DNA of 64,000 nt. Origin: Hirsutella rhossiliensis (lineage: Eukaryota; Ascomycota; Sordariomycetes; Hypocreales; Ophiocordycipitaceae). A program made the position numbers and the translations under genes. The stretch spans positions 2,480,001 to 2,544,000 of the forward strand of contig NW_025408670.1 in the NCBI RefSeq assembly GCF_020360975.1, in the 5' to 3' direction. Of this stretch, positions 21,993-34,281 are shown piece by piece (positions within the stretch are counted from its first letter, which is position 1; every line of letters starts with the position of its first letter). The notes under the pieces are model-generated. The model saw only the letters and a list, made by a program, of their open reading frames with translations, did not search any database and was not told the DNA's origin.

Positions 21993-23245
21993 TTATAGCG
22001 CAGACCACACGACGGCGAGAGCAGCTGTCAGAATCGTGAGCGCTGGGCTGAGATGCCGTACACTGCCCGCGGCTCCCCTCGCGGCTTCGATATAGCCGAT
22101 ATCCCGCAGCCGCTTCATAGACGGCTCCGATAACCTGCCGCCGCTCGCAATTTCAAACAGCTCCTTGCCCAGCTGACGCAGAATGTTAGTCGACCGTCCG
22201 ACCGGGCACATGACGACCTCCCAGCCGCCGCCCTTGGGAACGATAAAGGTCGACTTCTGGTCATCAAAGGCAAAGCTGTAGGCATCCGGGCATACCGTCT
22301 TGACCGAGGTGCTGTAGCGCGACGGCTTGCAAATATTGGGGTCGTGGTACTTGCCAATGCAGCAGTCCTTGTCCGAGCCCGTCGTGGCGCACGCGCTCTT
22401 GCAGGGGGAAAAGGCAGGCCTCTGAACGTTGTCGTCAGGGTAGGGGTAGACGCCATCCCCAGGCTTAGTTGGGGGAAAGGCGAGATTCGGCCAGGGACAC
22501 CAGCCGCTGACGCTCTCGTTGGTCTCGTTGGCCTCGAGCGGCACGGGAAATGACGAGTTGGCGTAAAAGGTGCCCGTGGGAGCTTTGGCAAATAGCCAGC
22601 CCTCGGTCGCGATGCAAGCGCAGTTTGTCAGGTTAGGCGGAATGTACGTCGTGTTCTTGGCAGGGATATAGCTGATGCCCATAGGCAAGTTGTATCCGTC
22701 GACCAAGGAGATGTCGTAAAACGTTTGCATGCCGTCAACTCCGCCGGCGAGGTTGAACTCGGCAAGGGTCGCTGGGGGCGCTCCCTAGCCACACGCCGTC
22801 CGTCAGTACATGGAGAGGATGCGCGAGACGACCTGATACGTACGCTGAACTCGCAGTCCAATTTCGCGAAGCAGTCGCCCGTTTTGCAGGCGCAGGATTC
22901 ACCATTGACGGTGCAGTTGGTTCGACCCCAGATACGGCCCTGCCAGTCGGATCCAACCCACATTGTCTTGTTCTTGCCTGGTTCCAGCTCGAAGCCCCCT
23001 GTGCCCGGGCCAGTGCCAGCCTGGGTGGCTAGACCGGGCCATATCGTTGCTTCGCATTTGTTGGTTACGACGAGGGGCACCTTGTCTTCGCCGTCCTCGG
23101 GCGGTCCTCTCTTGGCAGGTGGTGCGCGTTTGGGATGGCCAGGGGCATCGGCCCGCCAGTCGCGTTTGACAAGACGAAAGTCGTCCGCTGATGTGGTGGA
23201 CAGCAAGGATGCGATTGCGATGGCGACGAGGAAAAGCCGATTCAT
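21993..23245 (-). CDS. GPI-anchored thaumatin-like secreted protein
   Basis: Exons 23245-22844 and 22784-21993 (59-nt GT-AG intron) encode 397 residues. A signal peptide (LFLVAIAIASLLS) and a short basic Pro-rich pro-region precede a thaumatin-like domain: VVTNKCEATIWPG, TMWVGSDWQGRIWGRTNC, LAEFNLAGG and FYDISLVDGYNLP. The second half has many cysteines (SPCKSAC, DKDCCIG), and DAYSFAFDD near the domain end. The hydrophobic C-terminus after Ser/Ala residues fits a GPI signal. Such fungal proteins sit in the cell wall and may bind beta-glucan. The ATG at 23245 starts the signal peptide; an in-frame ATG 20 codons upstream gives a poorer start. Confidence 0.87.
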
Positions 23246-24600
23246 GGAGCAGTTGAATCGCAATGACTGGAGCCAGGACCGATGAGATGAGAACATTGGT
23301 CCCATCTACCCCCTCTGTGCCTGCACCTTGGGGCGGCTGGAGCGAGACGCGACCCTCGTCGACTCCGGCCGATGGCGAGCTCCGAGCTGAACAAACCAAA
23401 ACCCGTCGGGGCGTATTTCAAAATGTGTATATGTCAGTTCTTACTGGACATTGCGAGTAGAGCTTTTTCTTGCAGAGGCACGGCCGAGTTGAAGGCTTGC
23501 ACGAGACCTGGGCCAGTTGGTCTGAGCTGGGAGCGTCGACCGTTGGAGGCGGCGATCGAAGTGTTGGGGGAGCGAAAATGAAGAGCAGCTGGCCACACCG
23601 GTACCAAGAGCTGCCTGCCCTCTCGGTTGCTTGCGCGGCGCGAGGGCGAAACAGTGACGAAGGAGGGCGGTGATGATCTTGACACGCCCTGTTGTTGGGA
23701 CGAGAGCAGTGAGCGGCGAGCAAAGAGAGTCGTATCGGAAATGGCCCGCCTAAGAGAGGGAGGTCAAGTTTAGATTAAGAATAACGAAGATCGGACAACG
23801 GAGCTGTTCAAGGAGTTTCGAGGAGCATGCAAAACAGCCTGGCCAGCAGGATAATGAGAAAGGCTTGGTTGCGTGAAACGGCCATCGGAGATTTCAGGTA
23901 AGGCATGGATGCGTCATATGGTTTCGCCTGGTGCTTGCCATGAAGCGGCGAGCGCTTGGATCGGCAGTAGCGCCAGGGTCCACGAACGGGGCTGTCCTTC
24001 TTCAGCCAGCCACCATCCGCTTCTTCCCAATCGGGCAATTAATAACCGTTCTCTCCAGAGCCACGGAAGCCCGACCGAGCTACAGTTGTAGTACGTCATC
24101 ACCACCGCCCTCATCCCATCCTTTACATCTTCCTTTCCGTCGTTTCATGTCCAAGAGAGTGCCGTTTCCTCCATGCGCTGCCTTGCCCCTCCGTAAAAAC
24201 GTCAATCATCATCGTCTGAGCGCCGCCGATAGCTGACCATCTAACCAACTTTGATTCATTCATCTATCATCGACTATCATCGTATGCTTCTTCAGGCCCA
24301 AATCCGTAATCTTCCATTTTTTGTGAATAACATTATTTCTCGTCGAGCTGCCCTTTGCCAGACCCCTCGGCGACACCATCTGGCCATGGCCAGCACCGTC
24401 GCATGCTCTTCCTCCACGTCGTCCCACCCCAACATCGTCTGCCTATATGCGCTTGGCCTGCCCTGCCGTGCTATATCGCCGTCTTTCCAATGCATTCAAC
24501 GTTGGATAGGTATCATAATCTGCCCCCAAGATGACCATGTCGCCTCTAGTCAAAGCTGCAAAATCGAAATTATTCAGATTCGTCTCTCGCCTCGCCCAAG
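23246..24600. other. Intergenic region
   Basis: Upstream DNA of the thaumatin-like gene and 3' flank of the Hsp70-like gene. No gene recognised in 1.35 kb. Confidence 0.5.
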
Positions 24601-27041
24601 CTACCGGAAGCGCGCACGGCAACGGCCCATGACTTCGCCTTGGCAGACTAGTTCGGCGCTGAATTCCGAGCCATCCAGAGTCAAGTAAATGTCAAAGTAG
24701 ACGCGGTAAAAGGTTCCTTGGGGTGTGTCCATCCTCTCAAAGTCCTTTTCCAGGTTCTTACGGGAAAGGTCCGACGTGAGAGTGACGACTTCCTTGATGC
24801 CTGCCATCCAGTCAGCACGACATACTGTCTCTACACGGGGAGGGTAGTTCGGGGAGAAGGGGGGGGGCTTACGGGGATCTTTGGTGTACTCCGGGCAGAC
24901 ATCATCGTCGCAAGCATAAAGCACGTCCTCGTACATAAGAGTCGCGCCCGGGGCCACTTGTCGGAAAAACGACACCTTGACGGGCTCGCCGTTCTTGACT
25001 TTCTGGCCCTTTTGCACAAAAATCTGCCGCGTGAATTTGCATCGGTCCTTGCCATCCAGAGACGGCACTCGGTAGGCCTCTGGGTGATAGCCCTCCTTGA
25101 AGGGCTGTAGCGTGGCCATGAGGTAGTGTCGGCGTGCGACTCGGTGGGTGATGATGCGCTCGGTGATGCCGGCAGTGACGGCACCCTTGACAATGGCAGC
25201 CACGGCGTCCATCGGGCGGACAACCTTGGACTGGAACTGAGGCGGAACATGCAGCTTGATCTGTTGGAACAGGTATTCCGATGCGCCGAAGCCGCCGACG
25301 ACCAGGATGTTCTGCAGTGTCCGGTTCTGGGCCTGGATGGCAATAATCTGGTTCCGTACCAGCTCCAGGATCCGATTCACGACTGGCTCAAAGCACTGCA
25401 GGATTTCTTCGTTGGTAAAGGTCATGTAGCCCTCCTCGATGCCAGCCTCGGGGAACTCGGCCTCGATGCCAACGTCGACGGCCCACTTCTGCCCGTTGTT
25501 GCGGAAATCGGCCTTGATTCTGTTCTCAAAGTCCATGATGCACTTGGCGTAGACGCGCCCCGCCGTCTTGGACCCGTCGGGCAGCTTCATCTTGCGGATC
25601 TTGGTCCGCAGGATATTACTGAAATTGCGATTGAGGGCCGTAGAGCCGCAAGAATCGCCGGACCCCGTCGTGCACTCGGCAACCGTAAACGGGTTTTCCT
25701 CCTCCACCTCGTAGGCAATCAAATCCACGGTACCGCCACCGCAGTCCACGATTAGGACAGCGTCGTGCACCTTGAGGTTGAGCAGCCCCGTCTTTGAGCA
25801 GAACAGGGCGGCCGCTTCGGGCTCGGAGATCAAGGTCAATCGATTGTCGTTTTCGTCGCGAAGGAACCCGGCCTGGATCGCCGCCGCCCGAGTGGCCGCC
25901 TTGCCGGCGTCGTTCCAGATGGCGGGCACAGTTAGGTAGTACCGAATGTTGCGCTCTTCTCGGTTGAACACCTCGCCCAGGGTCTTTTGTAAGGCTGACC
26001 GCATCGCTTGCCGGAGCTTGAAGAGGTAGTCTGCGGCGACGTCGATTTCAGACTTGCCCGGCGGCAGGGGAGGGAGGTTGATGGGATCGATGTACGTGTT
26101 GCCGCTGAGCATCAGTTGCAACTTGAACCATTCCACTTTTTGCACGCCAGGCTTTGGGTAGCCAGTCGGTGCCAGGGCGTCGGCGATGTCGGGTCCCCAG
26201 CCCACGACCTTTTGATACTGGTCGTAGTACAAGACAGTTGGGATCTAGAACAAAATAAGTCATCTTCCGGGGCGCTGGGGAGCCTTGCTTCTCCAACCCA
26301 GCCTCACCTTTTGCTTGGTGTATGAGCCAGCGCCAGGCCACTCGGTGATGATGTCCTCCTTGGCCTCGTTGTTTGTCGCAAAGGCGAAGGCGACTCCGGA
26401 AAAGGTGGTGCCCTGCATCGGGTGTTAGCCGCAGAAATGTTGCATGGCCATTGCGAGGATGATCAGAGGGATGCGTGGAAGCCACTGACAAAGTCGATGC
26501 CAACAATCAGCTGGGCCTTGCTCTTGCTAGCACCCTCAACTTCTGCGGCCGGGTTGGTACGCTGGAAATGCTGTGCGATGGAGCCACCGGCCGGAGGCTG
26601 TCCGCCTGGAGGGTAGCCCGGCTGCCCGCCGAACCCAGGCGGCGGCGGCCCCTGACCCATGGGAGCCATGTTGGGCGGATAGCCCATGGGGGCACTGGTG
26701 TTGATGGGAGGCGGCCCTCCAGCCATCTGGCTGGGCGGAGTGCGGCTGTGGCCCGGGTGAGGACTGGTACGGTCGACGGGGGCGCCGGGAGGAGGATAGT
26801 TGGCCGAGTAGCTGGGCGGGCGATTGCCCGGGCCGGGATGGTTCATTGGGAGGCTCGTGGACGACGACGCGGCGCCGATGGGGGGCGTGTGGCCCGGGTG
26901 GGGGATCTGGTGTTGCTGAGGTATTTGGCCCGGCGGAGGGGTACTGGTGGGAGGGACCCCCTCTGCGCCCGTCTGGATGCTCGCGGCTGATTTGCGTTTC
27001 CCGAAACCGAAGCCTTTGAGGCGGGAGTTCCTAGAGCTCAT
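24601..27041 (-). CDS. Hsp70-like ATPase with Pro/Gly-rich N-terminal extension (Hsp12A-like)
   Basis: Four exons (27041-26490, 26412-26308, 26244-24873, 24800-24601; all GT-AG) encode 742 residues. The first ~175 residues are low-complexity Pro/Gly/Ser sequence. An actin-fold ATPase follows: phosphate 1 loop GIDFGTTFSG is split by the first intron, phosphate 2 is VDCGGGTVDL, and the adenosine motif is VVGGFGASEYL. The C-terminal part is short and lacks a canonical substrate-binding domain and EEVD tail, as in the Hsp12A-like group that is expanded in filamentous fungi. Its clients are unknown. The intron in the phosphate loop means unspliced DNA shows a stop right after GIDF. Confidence 0.88.
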
Positions 27042-28996
27042 ATGGAAAGCGGAACGAGGGGGTCTGGCGTCAAGGAGAAACGGGAAGAGTTTGGCTGTGG
27101 CACGCGGTCAGAGCACGAGATTGGAGGTGCACTGACGGCCTGGGAGGGTTGCCTGGAAGGGTTGCCTGGAAGGGACAAGAGGCGGGGAGGGGTGTGGGGG
27201 GAGGCGAGAGGGAAAGGACCAGAAATGAGCAAGGAGCAAGGCGAACAGCTTTGGCTGGCTGCTGGTCCAAGCCCGGCAATCGTGAGGGCTTTGGCGGGTC
27301 GGGGGAGGATGTGCGATTGCTCCGGGAGGGTCGTCGGGGGCTGAAAAGCTGAAGTCGGCCGCCACGGCTGACAAGGGCTGGGCGAGAGAATTGGCGAAGG
27401 CCAACGAACGCTGAGATGGCGAGAAGGGGCTGCGAGAGATAGATTACTAAGGCCGCTCGAGGAAGAGGGGGAGGTGGAGGCGCACAAGGAAGACGGCGGC
27501 GTGCGGCTGACGAGCACTGGGCTTGTCTGTCTAAGGCAGGCGGAGGCGGGGTCTTGACCAGAGGTCCCTGCACTCGAGGTACCTCGGCGGCTTGAGCGCT
27601 TGAGGAGGTACCCGACAAGGAGTTGTTTAGGCTGCTATCCGTGTCGGGTGTCGGGTGGGCTTGCTTTCGCTGCCCACAATGGATTCGCCGTCCAGGCTGG
27701 GCGACCGCGGTAGGGCTCGGATGGAGACACTCGACGACAAACAATAGTCGCTGGACGGTTTTCGTGGCGTCAGAAGGTCTTGATGAAACGAAGGGATGGA
27801 GGTGAACCGCCGCATTGAGCGAAATGGCCGGAGCGCAAGAAAAGGGTGCTCGCGGAGCCGGGCGGTGCGAAGGAATGGGAGATATGTAGCGCGCACAATC
27901 TAGGACTCGTGCAAGGTTGATTTCCTTGTCGGGAGGTTAAAGTAGGACTTTGGGGACCTGTGGGCGGGGCCGAGTTCAAGAAGGAACCCCCAGCCCCAGC
28001 CACGCTGCTTGTCCTGGCTCCCGGGCCCAAGGTACCAAGTACACTGTACGGATACGTACCTAGGTAGGTACCTACAATGCCTACACTGCAGGGCAAAGCA
28101 GCGGTAAGAGAGCCACCTCCTCCGTCTAGCCGCCCGTCCTTCTACCTAGAAGCATGACCGAGAATAACATGCGCCTCTGCACTGTCAGGCTTCCCTCTCC
28201 TGGCTGGTCAACGAGGTGCCGCGTAAGCTCGAGGACCCAGACAACGTCGGCAAGGCCTCGATTGAGAAATGCCCACCCGCATCGTATATCCAAGCCACGA
28301 CGACGATGACGCCGACATGACGATCCGTACCCAACCTCACCCTCTTGGCGAGAACTGCCGGGAGTCAGGACAGCTTCTGCCCAGGCCATGTCACGGGACC
28401 TCTCCCCGGGAAAGGTCCTGCTCTGCGCCAGCGTGCCATGTGGCGGCAATGAGCCAGCAGCCCTCTCGGGCCTGCACCCAACGTTGACTGGTGTGCCGCG
28501 TGCTGGGAGGCTGAGTGTCCTGCATTGGCCGAAGAAGCCCCGGCAGACGCTCCAGACGCCACACGGCATTTGCAACTCCCATCCATCCCATCCATGTCCA
28601 CGTGACGCGGAAGTCCGCAGCGTGTGCCGAGGGTGCCAAAGCATTGCGCTTCTTCTGTTCTTAGCCGTCATATCGCGCGGGACAAGCATCGTCAACCTGC
28701 CACTGCCTACCTAGGAAATCTCACCACCTTTGGGCCGCTCTACTTGTTCAGGCGAGTTTCGAGATACTCGGAATTCGGGCTCGCGGCTTCTACCCAGCAG
28801 AAATGGAATCTTTTGGTGTTAATCCTGACTGGTGGTGGCCCGTCGAGGCGCCTTCCCCGTCAAGCAACTGGGAGACACGCTGCCAGGCTCTTGCACTTTT
28901 CCTCTGGCCGGCCGCTTGGCAGCATCTTCTTGATTCTGCCATCGGCACACGTCCGTCCTCAAGCTCAAAACTCTCCCGACTCTTCCAACTCTCACA
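27042..28996. other. Long divergent intergenic region
   Basis: Almost 2 kb between divergent genes. A cluster of TACCTAGGTA/GTACCT motifs is at 28031-28075. Open frames on both strands look like shadows; no gene supported. Confidence 0.5.
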
Positions 28997-30415
28997 ATGG
29001 ATTTCTATACAACAACTCTCGCAGCTCTATGCGGGCTCTGCGCCGTTCTCGTATACCACAAACACGGTTTCCGTGATGCAAAGGATGCCAACTCAGCTCG
29101 CCAGGCCACCGCCTGTCAATTCCAACGCCGGTTCTTGTTCGTTTATGCTTTGGCGGTCGGCGCCGACTGGTTGCAGGCGAGTTCGCTGCCACGGAGCCGA
29201 CAAGGCTCAAGGCTGACGGGTGCCGCACAGGGACCACACCTTTATGCCTGGTACAGATACGACAAACAGCTTCCCGAGGAGCTGGTCGCCCTCATGTACG
29301 CCACCGGCTTCGCTGCCGGCGCCGTCAGCGCGGCAGTGGCTGGACCATTGATGGATTGCCTCGGCCCGGATTTGGGATGCCTGGCGTATTCCCTCTTCGC
29401 CTCTACATCGTGTGGCTTGATCGAATCAGACAAACCGTCAAGGCTTCTTCTAGGCCGGGTTTGCGGCGGTTTTGCCACCACTTTCCTCTTCAGCGCCTTC
29501 GAATCATGGATGGTCACCAAGTACCACACTCTTGGCCTTGACGACTCGACATTGCCTTTGGGGACGGTCTTGAGTAACATGACTCTCGTGAGCAGTACGG
29601 TGGCCATAGCAATGGGGATTGCGAGCGATCAACTTGTCCGGATATCTGGTTCGCGCGGGCTCCCTTTTAGAGCAGCTTCTTGGTGCAGTATTGCAGCATC
29701 TTTGGCAATCCTTTGTCTTTGGCGCAATTACCGATACATCAGGCCGACGCATGATGACCGGCTGGAGGGATTCGCGCGCGGGTCATGGCGAGCCATCACC
29801 AGAAAGAGGACCATGGCTCTTGGACTCGCCTCATGCTGCTTCGAAGGAGCCATGTACCTGTTTGTGTTCTTTTGGACCGCGGCTTTGAAGTGCGTTCGTC
29901 GGCAGGCCGACACAGAGGGCGAGCTTCCTCTAGGACTCATCTTTGCGAGCTTCATGTGCGCCATGATGATTGGGTCCACGGTCGCTTCAGGGCCGCTCAT
30001 GACTTTTTCGGGACAGAGCGCAACCAGGGACTTGATAATTGCGATGCTGGTTGCATGCGGGAGTCTGTCGTGTGCAGTACTCCTCGACAGCGAGCGAATG
30101 CTTTTCGGGGTCTTTTGTATCCTGGAGGCATCCATCGGAGCGTATTTTCCTGTCATGGGTTACTTGAAGGGCGAGCATGTCGACGACAAGGACCGAAACC
30201 TCGTGTACAGCATCTTCCGACTGCCCCTAAATACCTTGGTACTGGTCGCCCACTGTCTCGACACGGAAGGTGAGTGGACACGGCACGAGCCGGTGGTCAT
30301 GAGGAGACTGACGCAAAGCCTCACAGGAGATGAACACCGGGACAGGGTGTTTTTGACGCTCGCTGGAATGCTGTTGGCGGCTTCATTGGTCGTCAAACAG
30401 AGCCTGGCTTCTTAG
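28997..30415 (+). CDS. MFS transporter, MFSD5/molybdate-anion type
   Basis: Exons 28997-29176 and 29231-30415 encode 454 residues. The signature VGADWLQ is joined to GPHLYAWYRYD across a 54-nt intron with a GC donor (CAG|GCGAGT), branch site CTGAC and CACAG acceptor. The intron length is divisible by three and has no stop, so retention would insert 18 residues. The protein has about twelve hydrophobic segments and matches the MFSD5 group, whose plant and algal members move molybdate. Related motifs are GRVCGGFATTFLFSAFESWMV and SIFRLPLN. It probably lies in a cellular membrane; the substrate is inferred from family only. Confidence 0.87.
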   Translation: MDFYTTTLAALCGLCAVLVYHKHGFRDAKDANSARQATACQFQRRFLFVYALAVGADWLQASSLPRSRQGSRLTGAAQGPHLYAWYRYDKQLPEELVALMYATGFAAGAVSAAVAGPLMDCLGPDLGCLAYSLFASTSCGLIESDKPSRLLLGRVCGGFATTFLFSAFESWMVTKYHTLGLDDSTLPLGTVLSNMTLVSSTVAIAMGIASDQLVRISGSRGLPFRAASWCSIAASLAILCLWRNYRYIRPTHDDRLEGFARGSWRAITRKRTMALGLASCCFEGAMYLFVFFWTAALKCVRRQADTEGELPLGLIFASFMCAMMIGSTVASGPLMTFSGQSATRDLIIAMLVACGSLSCAVLLDSERMLFGVFCILEASIGAYFPVMGYLKGEHVDDKDRNLVYSIFRLPLNTLVLVAHCLDTEGEWTRHEPVVMRRLTQSLTGDEHRDRVFLTLAGMLLAASLVVKQSLAS

Positions 30416-32089
30416 CTGGCCTCCTGCTTGGCAAAAAATGACATGTAGGGCTGGCTGCATTGGTCTTGTGGGGTTGTGAAGATGGATGGCTCGCCGAAGG
30501 TGGCACCGGTACCGGACGGGCTCATTGGGATGAGGTATTCGAACATGGTTCCATACTAGGCACGGAAACAATAGCCAGTCGGACCTATTGTTGTCTCCCT
30601 GGCCCCTGGCCTGTGGTGCTCCAGAGGCTCAGCCGCCTCCCCAGCAGCGTCATTGCGGCCATGCGCCGATACGATTACCTCTGGGATTCGCAATGCCTCG
30701 TTGACCATTTGCCGACACAAGGCAAAGACGGGGTTCTCAGGCAGAGGAGAGATGCTTGCCAGGGCGACGACTTTTGACTTGTCCCCACCGACGAGGCTTG
30801 TATGTAGGGGAGGTGCGCGACTTTTACGGTATTCGGGGGGTCCGCCGGTGTCCTGTGGAGTTGATGCTACTTACCTGGGGTTCCTAGGTCATGCGTGAGG
30901 CAAGGACGTGATGTGGGAATGGACCTGTGAACGGCCCAGGCCGAAACGGCGCGGGAAACGATGTTGGACGTAGCGGCGGCAAAAGATACAGTAGCAGTCG
31001 ACCGACCTGGTCCAAATGCTCAGACGCGGGCGGCAACGGCGAGAGATTGACTTGGCGTGCGAGCTTAGCGTGCGAGCCTGCCTCCAGGTAGGTACAGCTG
31101 TGCAGTGCGGGCAGCAGAAGGCGGGGGAAGCCTGCTCGGGTTGGTTGGCGAGTGCCCTAGCAGCATTACGCCAACGCCTGCAATAAGCCCCAATCCCCCC
31201 CAAACCCCCCCCCCCCCCCCAATCCAGACAACGCTTTTTGCCATCTCTCAGCGAGTGACCAGATCGCAGCCGGAAGGGCGCGAGCGTCAAACAGGATATA
31301 TACAGGCACGGACGGAGCATGCCGCTCAGAGAGACGGTTACAGCGGCCCACGCCCTCCGCCAGAACTACAACAAGGAGCCACAGCCCAGCGCCAGCAGCC
31401 CCGACGGCACCGCGGTTCGAGACGGCAGCCCTTGATTGAACCGGCGCTTGCTGGGCATCGCATGAGCCCATCGATCGACAGGTCCCTCGACCTCGACCTC
31501 GACTTCGGCAGCATCAATTGCAGCAGCAGCGGTAACGCCGGCACGACGACGTCTTCTCAAGGCCAGCGCGCCGCGGGCGGCGTCTGGCGTCACGGTCTGG
31601 AGCGGCATGTCGACGGCAGCAGCCGCAAAAGACGGCGCCGTAGTACACCGCTGTAGCCTGCTCTCGGTGGTGATGCTGGCGGCAGTGACCTTGGTAAGCT
31701 GGCCTCGGCGTCCCCCTGGCGGCCGTTGACGAGCCCTCCACCCAATGGATTCTGCAACCCACCCACCCTTACCGCGCTAATGGAACCCCCTCGGCCATTC
31801 TCTGTCCTCCCCCCCGCAATGGCCCCATGATGCTTGGCACCGCTTGCATCACCACAGCTATTTAGACTACTGTGGCTGCTAACACCTCCGCCAGCTCGCG
31901 CACCTTCTGCTCCACGACGCCAAGCTGCTCCTCCTCCGGCTGCCGTCGCCCGTCTGCCTCTTCCACTCGCCATCTCCATTCTTCTTCGTCCCCCGCTTCT
32001 TCTCCTCGTCCGCCCAGGCTGAGCCCGAGCCAGTCTGCCTGAAACCGGCCCCGTTCACCACCGTGCCGCCCCTCTCCCGCCCTCTCACC
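30416..32089. other. Intergenic region
   Basis: No gene recognised in 1.67 kb. It includes a run of 16 C at 31205-31220. Confidence 0.5.
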
Positions 32090-33934
32090 ATGGCCCTCGC
32101 CAGCGCGACAACGCGCGTCGTCTCCGAATTCGACTTCTCCGACGCAGACGCCAACAGACATGTCCAAGAATTCTTGCGACAAATGGGTGAGTCTGGCGCG
32201 CACCCTGCCATCGTCGCCTGCTCACACCTGTCGACCAGACGAGGGGCTGGAAAAGGATGGCACGAGCATCAGCCAGATCCCGACATACGTCACGGGCGTC
32301 CCCAATGGCACCGAAAAGGTGAGATGCGCCCATCCCCGGCGCCCAGCGACACCGCGGGAAGCTCACAGGCCGATCCCATGCATAAAAATATAGGGCTTGT
32401 ATCTGGCAATCGATCTGGGCGGGACCAACTTTCGCGTCTGCTCCATCACGCTCAATGGCGACACTACCTTCAACCTCACTTACAACAAAGTCGCAATCCC
32501 CAAGCCCCTCATGGTGGCAAAGACGGCCCCGGAGCTCTTTGCCTTCTTGGCAAAGCAGATCGAGCTGTTCCTCAAAGAGCACCACGCCGAACACTTCGAG
32601 AGCCACGTGCGCCGACGCAACACCTCCAGCACCCCCATGGGCTATCGAGACGAGCACATTTTCCGCCTCGGCTTCACCTTTAGCTTTCCCGTCAAGCAGC
32701 TGGGCATCAACAAGGGCAAGCTCATAAGATGGACAAAGGGCTTCGACATCCCGGATGCGGTGGGCAAGGACGTGTGCGCCTTGCTTCAGGTCGAAATCGA
32801 CAGGCTGCGCCTCCCCGTCAGGGTGGCTGCTCTCGTCAACGACACTGTAGGAACGCTTATGGCGCGTTCGTACACGTCGAAAGGAAAGCATCGTTCCATC
32901 CTCGGCGGCATCTTTGGGACAGGCACCAACGGCGCATACATGGAGAAGACGGCCAACATCCACAAGTCCATTGAGGGCCAGTACGACACGTCGACGGGGG
33001 AGATGGTCGTCAACACAGAATGGGGCTCCTTCGACAACCAGCTCAATGTGCTGCCCTCGACTCCTTGGGACAAGGCCCTGGATGCGCAGAGCGTGAATCC
33101 AGGCTATCAGATGTTCGAGAAGCGCGTGTCGGGCATGTTTCTCGGCGAGATTGTGCGCTTCGCGGTTCTGGACATGATGAAAAACGATGCCACGTCGCTC
33201 TTCAAAGACCTGAATTCCAGCTTCAACGATTGGGAGACCACGACCAACATCAGCCCTCAGTCTGGGATATTCGAGGCTTGGGGTCTGGACAGCGCCATCA
33301 TGTCGGTCGCGGCCTCGGACAACAGCCCCGAGCTGTCCACCCTCCGGCAAGAGCTGGAAAATACGCTGCAAATCTACAATCCGTCGCTGGAGGATGCCCA
33401 GGCCTTCAAGGCGGTGGCCGGTTCCGTGGCTCGTCGCGCGGCGAGGCTGTCTGCTGTCGCCATTGGCGCTGTGGCTCTCAAGTCTGGCAAGATTGACGAT
33501 CCCGAGGAAGAAATCATCGACATTGGCATCGACGGCAGCCTGGTCGAGCACTATCCCTTCTTCCGAGACATGATCTACGAGGCGCTGTCCGCGATCGATG
33601 GCATCGGCCCCGAGGGCGTCAAAAAGATTCGCATCGGAATTGCCAAGGACGGCAGCGGCGTGGGCGCAGCCTTGATTGCCCTCGTCGCCCAGCGGATGGA
33701 GAAGCCGGACGACTTCCTGGCCGATCTAAGAAAAGACATCAAGCGCAGCCTGGACGCGATACCAAATCCTAGTATGTCGAGGCCCATGCCCCCTTCTCAC
33801 CAGCGTGGGACAAGGTTTAGGACACTGACCAGCTCCTAGTTGAGGAACCGATGGTACCGACGAATCTGTTGGCGGCGGCGGGCATTGTCGGACTCGCTGC
33901 GATTGCGGCCATCTGGTGGAGTAGGCAGCGGTAG
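32090..33934 (+). CDS. Hexokinase-like protein with C-terminal membrane anchor (HxkC type)
   Basis: Four exons (32090-32186, 32239-32318, 32394-33771, 33840-33934) encode 549 residues. Hexokinase motifs: LAIDLGGTNFRV (phosphate 1), LGFTFSFP with RWTKGFDIP (sugar site), ALVNDTVGTL (catalytic Asp), IFGTGTNGAY and DGSGVGAAL (adenosine). A short insert with NTSSTPMG sits just before the sugar site. The last exon encodes only a tail of about 31 residues with one hydrophobic helix ending WWSRQR, as expected of a tail anchor. Aspergillus HxkC (XprF) is a hexokinase-like regulator reported at mitochondria; this looks like its orthologue. Catalytic residues look intact here, so activity is open. Confidence 0.88.
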
Positions 33935-34281
33935 AGCAAAGAGGCTCCGACCACAGCCTGTGTGCATGCCGTTTCCCCCCATGTTTGTACTAGATTCAAT
34001 CGTACTTTGGTAATGATTATCACGGCCGAAGCGGTACTCGGCTGCTGCATTTGCCTCTTGTTGCGTCGCCGTGGGACGCATGGCGCACGAGATGCAATTT
34101 TACTCTGATGTCGGTGTCTAAAGATTGCGTGGGCAACCCAAGACAGGGTCTATACACGATAGGCTGTCTATGCAAAAAAGAAATCTGTCCTCTGCCCTCT
34201 TGGTACTGTCCGTCCTCTATTTTGGTACCCGTCTTGACTCTTGTTCACTATCCGTAAGCCCTCGGGCACCCCATTCCCGTC
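33935..34281. other. Convergent intergenic region
   Basis: 3' flanks; nothing further seen. Confidence 0.55.

Noticed and set aside
27070..27744. Long minus-strand open frame upstream of the Hsp70-like gene
   Set aside because: Low-complexity Pro/Ser/Ala composition, no domain, no convincing start; likely leader or shadow.
31205..31220. Run of 16 C
   Set aside because: Simple homopolymer, possibly of uncertain length in the assembly; no linked structure.
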